Source: an uncultured Lachnospiraceae bacterium
GTDB lineage: Bacteria; Bacillota_A; Clostridia; Lachnospirales; Lachnospiraceae
Assembly (NCBI GenBank): GCA_947178085.1
Contig: CAMWWS010000222.1
Location: 1-5,280 of the forward strand
DNA length: 5,280 bases
Direction of reading: 5' to 3'
This document shows, one piece after another, positions 1 through 5,280 of this stretch; the first letter of the stretch is position 1, and the number at the start of each line of letters is the position of its first letter. The notes under the pieces are model-generated. The model made no database searches and was not told the origin of the DNA. It was given only the letters and a program-made list of their open reading frames with translations. Both the position numbers and the translations under genes were made by a program.

Positions 1-330
1 GAAGGAAAGCCACTGATAGCATCAGATATTCCTCAAAGACAGCCGGAACTCAGCATTAACACAGTGCAGGCAGTGTTAAAAAAACTGCTTCAGAGAGGAT
101 TTATAGAAGTTGCCCGGATTGTCCAGAGCGGAACCGTCCTGTCAAGAAGCTACTCTCCTGTCATTACGCCGGAAGAATATGCAGTAAAGTATGTAAAATC
201 GGAAATTTATCCCTTTGATAAAATCCTATCAAAGACGGGATATTTATGTGCATTATTCGACAATGCCGAAAATGACGATGAGCTGATTGAAGAACTGGAG
301 AAATTCATACAACAAAGAAAAATGAAATAA
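1..330 (+). CDS. BlaI/MecI-family transcriptional repressor, 3' part (5' end outside window)
   Basis: The reading frame is open from base 1 and gives 109 residues ending in TAA at 328-330. Family members are about 120-130 aa, so roughly 20 N-terminal residues are probably missing. The segment at visible residues 18-37 (SINTVQAVLKKLLQRGFIEV) matches the recognition helix and start of the wing in BlaI/MecI/CopY winged-helix repressors. The wing follows, ending in RSYSPVITPEEY, which resembles the family's Y-x-P-x-x-x-x-x-x-Y stretch. The rest is helical and acidic (DDELIEELEKFIQQ), as in the BlaI dimerisation tail. Proteins of this family bind promoter DNA as dimers and are classically inactivated by proteolysis that depends on a neighbouring M56 protease. 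That partner fits here: a gene with an M56 domain starts 16 nt downstream. The GTG at 64 is an internal valine codon, not a credible start, because the homology continues upstream of it. The DNA target and inducer cannot be read from this window. Confidence 0.85.
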   Translation, partial: EGKPLIASDIPQRQPELSINTVQAVLKKLLQRGFIEVARIVQSGTVLSRSYSPVITPEEYAVKYVKSEIYPFDKILSKTGYLCALFDNAENDDELIEELEKFIQQRKMK

Positions 331-338
331 AGGGAGGG
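331..338 (+). promoter_or_regulatory. Ribosome binding site of the M56-permease fusion gene
   Basis: AGGGAGGG sits directly after the repressor stop codon and 7 nt before the ATG at 346. This is strong Shine-Dalgarno spacing and supports 346 as the true start rather than the in-frame ATG at 361. An in-frame stop at 328-330 rules out any longer N-terminus. The 15-nt gap between the genes implies co-transcription with the repressor. Confidence 0.8.
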
Positions 339-345
339 AATTACT

Positions 346-3300
346 ATGGCAGTAACGCCGATGTTCCTGCTGTTTTTATGGCTCGCAGGCGCAGTATGCA
401 GGTTTTCCGTCCAGACAGGAAAATATATTCATTTAATACATATGATTGGGAAGTGTCCCGGTTATTTTAAGCATGATATGAAAGCTGTGACAGACAGGAT
501 TAACAGGGAATACGGAAAATCGGGAAGCTTCAAAGTCCTGCTTGTTCCGGGAATTAAAACGCCTGCTATCTTCGGCTTGATACACCCTAAGATACTAATG
601 CCGGAAACAGATTATACTGAAAAAGAAATATATTATATTCTGAAACATGAAATGCTGCATTATTATCAGCATGATATGATGATAAAGATTTTGTGGGAAA
701 CTCTTTGCTCTGTTTTTTGGTGGAATCCCGCTGTTTTTCTGCTGAAAAAACAAATTACAAGAGTACTGGAGCTAAAGGTAGACCGACTCCTGACAGCAGG
801 ATTCAGTGAAGAGGAGAAAATAAGCTATCTGGAATGCATTGTTAAGTCAATGAAAGCCGGAAGGCAGGAACAGACAAGCCTGATGATTACATTTGCTGCA
901 CAGAAAGGGGATGCTATGAAGCAGAGGTTTAACTGCATATGGGCAGATGATTGTCCTGAAAGCCAAAAAATAGAACTGTATGGTAAAACTATAATGAACT
1001 CCTTTGCATGGAAAACAATTCTACGTTCTCCGGTAAAATCATTGCTGACGTTCCTTTTGATTGCGGCAGCATCATTTGCGTTGTTTTCACGTGTTACGGA
1101 CTATGCCGTTATCATAAGGGAAGCTGCGAATGCCGAAAGTTTTTATCACGGTGTGGCCGCATTGGACAATACAGTACCGGAAGTATTTGTACATTGGACA
1201 GAGAATGATATAAGTTGGGGTATAGGATATACACCGGATAATAACCCATGGCCGACGGAGGAGCAGCTTGCAGAATTCTCATCATTGCCCGGCGTTACCC
1301 TGACAGATACAAGGTATATGACAGCCGGATTGGTGGAAGGTTGTAAGCGCGTGGTTGACGAATCTTACGGAATGTACGGTAATGACGATTTTGTACTGGT
1401 GGGAACATATGCGGGATATGAAAACTGGTCTGAAAACAGTCTGTATCTGATATTTAATGACATTACAGTGCTTGCAGGCAAGTGCAGACTTTCCAATGGA
1501 GACTCAGTCAAAATTAATCATTTGGGTATAGAAGAATTTTTATATGGTGAGTCCAACCCATATCCCGAAGAGTTTTGGAAGCAACTGGAAAAAGGGAGCA
1601 AAGTCCTCGTAAGCGGAAGCTATTGGCCTCTCGAAGGCGATTTTAGATTAAATCAGGCAGCCAGTGGCGAGAAGATGATTCGTGTCCTGGACAATGTAGG
1701 AGAGAATTACCTTGACACAGAGGAATTTGCTTACTATAAAGAATTGATTGAAGCAATCAATCAGGATCTTGAGATTTATGACATTGTATATACTTCGGAT
1801 ATGCGCTCCATTCCGCACTTTAACGAGCGTAAAATGGTCATGGACAAGGGTCGTCCTCTTACGGCAGAGGATACGGATGCCTGTGTAGTGAGTGAGCTTT
1901 TCCTTGAAACATACGACCTGACCATAGGTGACAAGATTGATGTCAGGCTTGGCGACAGGCTGTTTCCACAATACGATATTTTATTTGGTGCAAAATCTAA
2001 GGGGAACTTAAAACGCACTTCAAATTTTATTGATGAAGAAGAACTGGAGATCGTGGGTACATACCGATTTGTCGATACCATGGGTGCACGCGTAGCGGAG
2101 TCTGACTGGAGTTACTCGCAAAGTACGATATTTGTGCCGGGGTCGCTTCTGCCCGTTTCAGTGCCTGACGATTATGAGCCGTCTATAGGGCAGTTCAGTG
2201 TTTTTGTCGAGGATGCCCGCGATATAGAGGCATTTAGGGAAGCCGCAGAACCTCTTGCCGCAAAGATGGGAGTGGCTCTGCGCTTCTCAGACGGCGGATG
2301 GCTTACCGTAAAAGACAGTTTTGAGACGGGTGCGCTGACATCGCTTCTGACTACCGTACTTTATGTAATAGGAGCGGCGCTGGCATTGCTTCTGGCAGTA
2401 TATTTGTATGTCGGACGAAATAAGGAATCTTATGCCGTCATGCGCGCCATGGGGGTTCCTGTAAGGATGGCTGGCGGAGCGCTAGTACTGCCCCTTGTCA
2501 TGCTCTCAGCGGCAGCAATGCCTTTAGGCGGAGCTGCGGGACTTCTCTATACTTCAAAGACAGCTATGAAGGCGCTCGCAGCCATGACGGTTGATGCTGT
2601 TGACGTCTATATTCCTGACACTACGCTTCCCATTGGAATTATCAGCCTGTGTCTTCTTTTTGAGTTAGTATTCACTTTGTCAATTATTATGTTCTTCCTT
2701 CGGAAGATGAAGAAAACACCTCCGCTTGAACTATTACAGGGAGACACGCTGCGGGCAGGAGTTGATACCAAATCAGAGCCGGATAAAGCGGGATATGTGT
2801 CCATGCCCGCAAGCGCTGATATAATGAAACTATCTATGGCTGGGGAAATGGAATTAACTTCCCGCAGGAAATACGACGCGATACGCCATGTGACCTCCTA
2901 TGTCCTGCGTCATATGCGGCGTGCCGGCTGGAAATCTGCAGTGTCGCTGGCTCTAACAGCAGTGCTGGTGTCCGGCGTCGGGATGCTTACGCTTTCAAGA
3001 GTCGCATATCAGGACGCATTTTATGAGGTTGACGTGAACGCTTCTGCAATAGAGTTTGTTTCTTCCAATGTAATTGAATTGTCAAAATCCGATTTGGTGA
3101 AGGATTTTTATGGTTACAACTCTTTTAGTGTACGCACAAACGGTCAAAGGCTTTATTCACGCATGGTTTCCACAAATGACCTTGAGCGTTATCTGACAGA
3201 CAGCCACATCGGATATAGTGCAGCTTACGCTGATGGGTATGATATTTCAGACCTTAACAATGAAACAAAACCAATTTGTATGGTCGGAGAATCGCTGGCG

Positions 3301-4062
3301 GAGACGCTGGGTCTTGGTCCTGGCGATGAGATTGCTCTGCTTGCCGAGGACCGTTACGCCTCTCTGACAATGATGTTCGAAGAAGCAGATATATTTCAAG
3401 ATGAAGAGGAATTTAGAGCATTCGTTGAAAATAAAACCCTAATATATAAAGTCATAGGGACTATAACGTCCGGTGACATAAACATAAACAACAGTATATT
3501 TACGGGCATAAACGACTATTTGGAAGACATATACGGACAACCGTTTCCATTTGGGTATTGCGAGTGCAAACTGGCTGACAACGAGAAACTTGGAGAGTTT
3601 AACAACCTCATGATGAACCTGAAAAATACTAATGCAAAGTACTCGAAGAGGGCTTCATTCTACATTGATTCGGAGGCGCTTGAAGATATTACGCGTGTCC
3701 GCAGCCTGCTTGAAGAGCTGTTCCCTATAGCCGTTGCCGCCGCATTTCTTATCGGTCTGACAGGGCATGGGCTTATAATTCTGCAATCTGCAAAGGAAGC
3801 AGCATTCCTGCGCATACTTGGAGTCACGAAGAAGCGTGCCCGATGCATGCTGGCATTGGAACAGATTCTTTTATGTACAATAGGAATTGTGCTTGTGGCA
3901 GGCGGGCTTGCATTGTACGATCCTGAGACTTTTGCAAGAAGCGCACAAACACTTGTCGCCTGCTATGTCCTGTATTTTATGGGTTGCCTCTGCGGAGCGT
4001 CTACAGCTGCAGTACAGGTGACCAGACACAGGGTTTTGGAACTTTTACAGGTGAAGGAGTAG
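346..4062 (+). CDS. M56 (BlaR1-like) metallopeptidase domain fused to double-FtsX ABC transporter permease
   Basis: One uninterrupted 1238-aa frame. Residues 7-24 form a membrane helix (FLLFLWLAGAVCRF), like the third helix of BlaR1-type proteins. Residues 25-205 carry the M56 protease hallmarks: TPAIFGLIHPKILMP (72-86), the zinc motif HEMLH (101-105), NP (127-128) and ELKVD (142-146) with the expected third ligand Glu142. From Met217 the protein reads as a complete type VII (MacB/LolC-like) permease: helix about 231-249, extracellular domain about 250-660, helices about 664-689, 708-736 and 762-786, a cytosolic linker, helix about 863-883, second extracellular domain about 884-1120, and helices about 1125-1147, 1168-1190 and 1202-1222. 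Both halves keep the FtsX signature (SYAVMRAMGVP at 695-705; AAFLRILGVTKKRA at 1152-1165) and end in a similar LELLQ motif (794-798; 1231-1235). No penicillin-binding sensor domain is present, and the first two BlaR1 helices are missing. The ATPase partner is the next gene. Known for the families: M56 proteins trigger BlaI inactivation; FtsX permeases extrude peptides or lipids, or transmit mechanical signals. The substrate is unknown. Domain calls are confident; the role of the fusion is inference. Confidence 0.9.
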   Translation: MAVTPMFLLFLWLAGAVCRFSVQTGKYIHLIHMIGKCPGYFKHDMKAVTDRINREYGKSGSFKVLLVPGIKTPAIFGLIHPKILMPETDYTEKEIYYILKHEMLHYYQHDMMIKILWETLCSVFWWNPAVFLLKKQITRVLELKVDRLLTAGFSEEEKISYLECIVKSMKAGRQEQTSLMITFAAQKGDAMKQRFNCIWADDCPESQKIELYGKTIMNSFAWKTILRSPVKSLLTFLLIAAASFALFSRVTDYAVIIREAANAESFYHGVAALDNTVPEVFVHWTENDISWGIGYTPDNNPWPTEEQLAEFSSLPGVTLTDTRYMTAGLVEGCKRVVDESYGMYGNDDFVLVGTYAGYENWSENSLYLIFNDITVLAGKCRLSNGDSVKINHLGIEEFLYGESNPYPEEFWKQLEKGSKVLVSGSYWPLEGDFRLNQAASGEKMIRVLDNVGENYLDTEEFAYYKELIEAINQDLEIYDIVYTSDMRSIPHFNERKMVMDKGRPLTAEDTDACVVSELFLETYDLTIGDKIDVRLGDRLFPQYDILFGAKSKGNLKRTSNFIDEEELEIVGTYRFVDTMGARVAESDWSYSQSTIFVPGSLLPVSVPDDYEPSIGQFSVFVEDARDIEAFREAAEPLAAKMGVALRFSDGGWLTVKDSFETGALTSLLTTVLYVIGAALALLLAVYLYVGRNKESYAVMRAMGVPVRMAGGALVLPLVMLSAAAMPLGGAAGLLYTSKTAMKALAAMTVDAVDVYIPDTTLPIGIISLCLLFELVFTLSIIMFFLRKMKKTPPLELLQGDTLRAGVDTKSEPDKAGYVSMPASADIMKLSMAGEMELTSRRKYDAIRHVTSYVLRHMRRAGWKSAVSLALTAVLVSGVGMLTLSRVAYQDAFYEVDVNASAIEFVSSNVIELSKSDLVKDFYGYNSFSVRTNGQRLYSRMVSTNDLERYLTDSHIGYSAAYADGYDISDLNNETKPICMVGESLAETLGLGPGDEIALLAEDRYASLTMMFEEADIFQDEEEFRAFVENKTLIYKVIGTITSGDININNSIFTGINDYLEDIYGQPFPFGYCECKLADNEKLGEFNNLMMNLKNTNAKYSKRASFYIDSEALEDITRVRSLLEELFPIAVAAAFLIGLTGHGLIILQSAKEAAFLRILGVTKKRARCMLALEQILLCTIGIVLVAGGLALYDPETFARSAQTLVACYVLYFMGCLCGASTAAVQVTRHRVLELLQVKE

Positions 4063-4145
4063 GAAAAATCGAGTGCCAGCGCACTCGATTCCGAGAATGC
4101 TTCGCATTCTCATTGGAATGCTTTACGCTGCGGCGTAATTTCCTA
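4060..4145. repeat. 86-nt cloverleaf-like palindromic element (terminal inverted repeat plus three hairpins)
   Basis: TAGGAAA at 4060-4066 is the exact reverse complement of TTTCCTA at 4139-4145. The arms enclose three perfect hairpins. The first is 4067-4090: a 10-bp stem, AATCGAGTGC / GCACTCGATT, with loop CAGC. The second is 4093-4111: an 8-bp stem, GAGAATGC / GCATTCTC, with loop TTC. The third is 4123-4138: a 6-bp stem, TTACGC / GCGTAA, with loop TGCG. The first and third hairpins directly abut the outer arms, so the whole can be drawn as a four-way junction. There is no coding potential worth calling and no T-tract after any stem, so it does not look like a terminator. It could be a REP/BIME-like or small MITE-like repeat, or an mRNA processing or stabilising structure between the permease and ATPase genes. 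The structure is seen directly; the repeat status is inferred and depends on copies elsewhere in the genome. Confidence 0.7.
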
Positions 4146-4149
4146 TAGT
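4122..4149 (+). promoter_or_regulatory. Possible weak sigma-A promoter for the ATPase gene
   Basis: TTTACG at 4122-4127 (4 of 6 matches to TTGACA) lies 16 nt before TATAGT at 4144-4149 (5 of 6 matches to TATAAT). It would allow separate transcription of the ATPase from around 4156. The -35 half lies inside the third hairpin and the match is modest, so chance occurrence is quite possible. Read-through from the upstream genes remains the simpler explanation. Confidence 0.25.
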
Positions 4150-4158
4150 ATAAAAAGG

Positions 4159-4174
4159 CCTGCATAGCTGCAGG
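4159..4174 (+). other. Small hairpin in the leader of the ATPase gene
   Basis: CCTGCA and TGCAGG form a perfect 6-bp stem around a TAGC loop, 10 nt upstream of the ribosome binding site. It is separate from the cloverleaf element and has no following T-run, so it is not a terminator. It may shield the 5' end of the ATPase message or may be incidental. Confidence 0.4.
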
Positions 4175-4184
4175 TTCATATCAG

Positions 4185-4191
4185 AAAGGAG
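4185..4191 (+). promoter_or_regulatory. Ribosome binding site of the ABC ATPase gene
   Basis: AAAGGAG lies 6 nt before the ATG at 4198. It is a strong Shine-Dalgarno match with normal spacing and fixes the start. It leaves the ATPase translated independently of the upstream gene despite the structured spacer. Confidence 0.8.
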
Positions 4192-4197
4192 AAAAAT

Positions 4198-4860
4198 ATG
4201 CCGGCTTTAACTTTGGAAAATGTAACATATACATATAAGAATGCATTAAGATCCGCCGTTTCGGGGATTACCTACGCTTTTGAGGTGGGAAAAGTCTATG
4301 CGGTCGTGGGACCCTCAGGTTCCGGGAAATCCACACTACTTTCCCTTCTTGCAGGACTTGACCTGCCTACGGAAGGCAAGGTTGCTTTTGACGGCGATAG
4401 CCTTGACGGGCTTGACCTTGACCGTTACCGCCGTGAAAGCATTTCTATGATTTTTCAGGCATTCCATCTCTTCCCGCTGCTGACAGTCATGGAAAATGTC
4501 TGTTTTCCGATGGAACTATGCGGAATAACGCCGAAAGACGCTAGACCTCGTGCGGCAACATTACTTGAAGGGGTTGGAATCACTAAAGAACAGATGAACC
4601 GTTTCCCATCCAAACTTTCCGGCGGAGAACAGCAGCGTGTGGCAATTGCAAGAAGCCTTGCGTCCAACGCGAAGATTATACTGGGTGATGAGCCGACCGG
4701 AAATCTTGACTCTGCGAATACTCAAAATATTATTGAAATCTTATGCAGCCTTGCGCATGAAAAAGGTTACTGTGTCATTATCGTGACACATGACAGCGAA
4801 GTCGCCGAAGCGGCTGACGTGGCGCTTAGAATGCGCGATGGGGTATTGCGGGAGATATAA
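4198..4860 (+). CDS. ABC transporter ATP-binding protein (MacB/LolD-type)
   Basis: A complete 220-aa nucleotide-binding subunit, the usual length for the LolD/MacB/FtsE-like class. All core motifs are intact: Walker [10 protein letters not shown] (38-46), Q-loop Gln87 in [10 protein letters not shown], signature LSGGEQQR (140-147), Walker B IILGDEP (160-166) with catalytic Glu165, D-loop GNLD (168-171) and switch His198 in VTHDS. It hydrolyses ATP on the cytoplasmic face of the membrane to drive a partner permease. The obvious partner is the double-FtsX permease encoded just upstream: with two FtsX halves in one polypeptide, an ATPase dimer would complete the transporter. The arrangement resembles Firmicutes antimicrobial-peptide and lantibiotic-type export modules, but no residue reveals the substrate. 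The gene follows a 135-nt structured spacer and ends before a strong terminator, so it is the last gene of the operon. Transporter class is confident; substrate is unknown. Confidence 0.95.
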   Translation: MPALTLENVTYTYKNALRSAVSGITYAFEVGKVYAVVGPSGSGKSTLLSLLAGLDLPTEGKVAFDGDSLDGLDLDRYRRESISMIFQAFHLFPLLTVMENVCFPMELCGITPKDARPRAATLLEGVGITKEQMNRFPSKLSGGEQQRVAIARSLASNAKIILGDEPTGNLDSANTQNIIEILCSLAHEKGYCVIIVTHDSEVAEAADVALRMRDGVLREI

Positions 4861-4871
4861 AGGCGCATCAT

Positions 4872-4910
4872 AAAAGGCAGACAGTAACAACCGTTACTAT
4901 CTGCCTTTTT
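4872..4910. terminator. Rho-independent terminator, probably bidirectional
   Basis: AAAAGGCAGA (4872-4881) pairs with TCTGCCTTTT (4900-4909). One C/A mismatch follows, then AGTAAC (4883-4888) pairs with GTTACT (4893-4898) around an AACC loop. On the plus strand the stem ends in five Ts, 12 nt after the ATPase stop. On the minus strand the A-run becomes a T-tract for etfA, whose stop is about 45 nt away. The stem can extend outward with GCAT (4865-4868) and ATGC (4914-4917) across a bulge. Placement between converging genes fits shared use. Confidence 0.9.
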
Positions 4911-4954
4911 ATAATGCTTACTACAACAAAATTTCAATTAAGTCTCTACTTAAA

Positions 4955-5280
4955 TTATTTCGCAGCAATCTCAGCTTTTAAGCTTTCTGTCAGCTTAGGA
5001 ACAATCTTATTCAGATCTCCTACGATACCGTAATCAGCTACATCGAAGATAGGTGCATCTGCATCTTTATTAATTGCAATAATGATGTCAGACTCTTCCA
5101 TACCAGCTACATGCTGGATTGCTCCGGAAATACCGATTGCAAAATATACGTTAGGACGAACTGTTTTACCTGTCTGGCCTACCTGCAGATCTTTCGGTTT
5201 CCAACCGGAATCAACTACTGCACGTGAGCAGCTTACCGTACCGCCAAGCACTGCTGCAAGGTCTTCAAGAATCTTGAAGT
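4955..5280 (-). CDS. etfA: Electron transfer flavoprotein subunit alpha, C-terminal part (5' end outside window)
   Basis: The reverse strand is open from the right edge and gives 107 residues ending in TAA at 4957-4955. This is the FAD-binding domain II of EtfA/Fix[10 protein letters not shown], then [31 protein letters not shown] and [15 protein letters not shown], all hallmark segments of the family. The helical tail [15 protein letters not shown] is a normal end. Full-length EtfA proteins are about 310-400 aa, so roughly two thirds lies to the right of the window. EtfA pairs with EtfB and passes electrons to or from acyl-CoA dehydrogenases. In butyrate-forming Clostridia the Bcd-EtfAB complex bifurcates electrons from NADH to crotonyl-CoA and ferredoxin; that specific role here is inferred, since bcd and etfB are not visible. 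The GTG at 5251 is an internal valine codon, not a start. The gene converges on the ABC module and shares its terminator region. Confidence 0.95.
   Translation of the reverse strand, partial: FKILEDLAAVLGGTVSCSRAVVDSGWKPKDLQVGQTGKTVRPNVYFAIGISGAIQHVAGMEESDIIIAINKDADAPIFDVADYGIVGDLNKIVPKLTESLKAEIAAK

Noticed and set aside
994..996. ATG (Met217) as a separate start for a stand-alone permease gene
   Set aside because: It matches where unfused permeases would begin, but the upstream bases show no Shine-Dalgarno sequence and the frame runs unbroken from 346. It is better seen as a fossil start at the fusion joint.
1648..2081. Minus-strand open frames of about 100 codons inside the permease gene
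   Set aside because: They have no family resemblance, overlap one another and lie opposite well-supported permease sequence; they are shadows of the real gene.
346..2700. Shifts in GC content inside the fusion gene as a sign of mosaic origin
   Set aside because: Hand counts give 17/60 G+C for 601-660 and 36/60 for 2461-2520, but the shift does not coincide with the M56-permease joint. AT-rich stretches also recur in the second extracellular domain, so Ala/Gly-rich helices versus Lys/Asn/Ile-rich loops explain much of it.
4067..4090. First hairpin as a Rho-independent terminator of the fusion gene
   Set aside because: The stem is strong, but it is followed by CCGAGAATG rather than a T-run, and the ATPase gene downstream needs transcription through it unless the weak promoter candidate is real.
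4221..4233. TGTA and TACA near the ATPase start as a BlaI-type operator
   Set aside because: BlaI/MecI operators have TACA before TGTA; here the order is reversed, and the site is inside coding sequence. The expected operator would be upstream of the repressor, outside the window.
4455..4667. Minus-strand 70-codon open frame inside the ATPase gene
   Set aside because: It lies opposite the conserved Q-loop to signature region of the ATPase and has no recognisable features or ribosome binding site.

Overview
The window looks like chromosomal DNA of a Gram-positive anaerobe of the Clostridia, most likely Lachnospiraceae-like. This rests on strong AGGAGG-type ribosome binding sites, a BlaI/M56 regulatory pair, a double-FtsX ABC permease with a MacB/LolD-type ATPase, and a clostridial-type electron-transfer flavoprotein alpha subunit. 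The assignment comes from gene content and style, not from a database match.

Layout: (1) Positions 1-330 hold the C-terminal part of a BlaI/MecI-family winged-helix repressor; its start lies to the left of the window. (2) Positions 346-4062 hold one very long gene (1238 aa) that joins an N-terminal BlaR1-like M56 zinc-protease domain to a complete two-FtsX-domain ABC permease. (3) Positions 4060-4145 hold a compact 86-nt structured element: a 7-bp terminal inverted repeat enclosing three perfect hairpins, so it can be drawn as a cloverleaf. Its left end supplies the TAG stop of the fusion gene. A further small hairpin (4159-4174) and a strong ribosome binding site follow. (4) Positions 4198-4860 encode the 220-aa ATPase partner of the permease. 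(5) Positions 4872-4910 are a strong, probably bidirectional terminator. (6) Positions 4955-5280 on the minus strand are the C-terminal third or so of etfA, converging on the ABC module.

How the genes may work together: BlaI-type repressors are classically inactivated by proteolysis that depends on an adjacent M56 membrane protease. Here the protease domain carries no penicillin-binding sensor domain and is instead covalently joined to a transporter with two large predicted extracellular domains. The next gene supplies the matching ATPase. The most interesting reading is a self-contained sense-and-export module: substrate engagement by the permease could switch the attached protease, which could relieve repression by the repressor encoded just upstream. 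The domain content and order are read directly from sequence; the signalling circuit is inference.

Apart from the 135-nt spacer at 4063-4197 and the 94-nt spacer at 4861-4954, the window is almost fully coding. I saw no tRNA, rRNA, CRISPR array or transposase.
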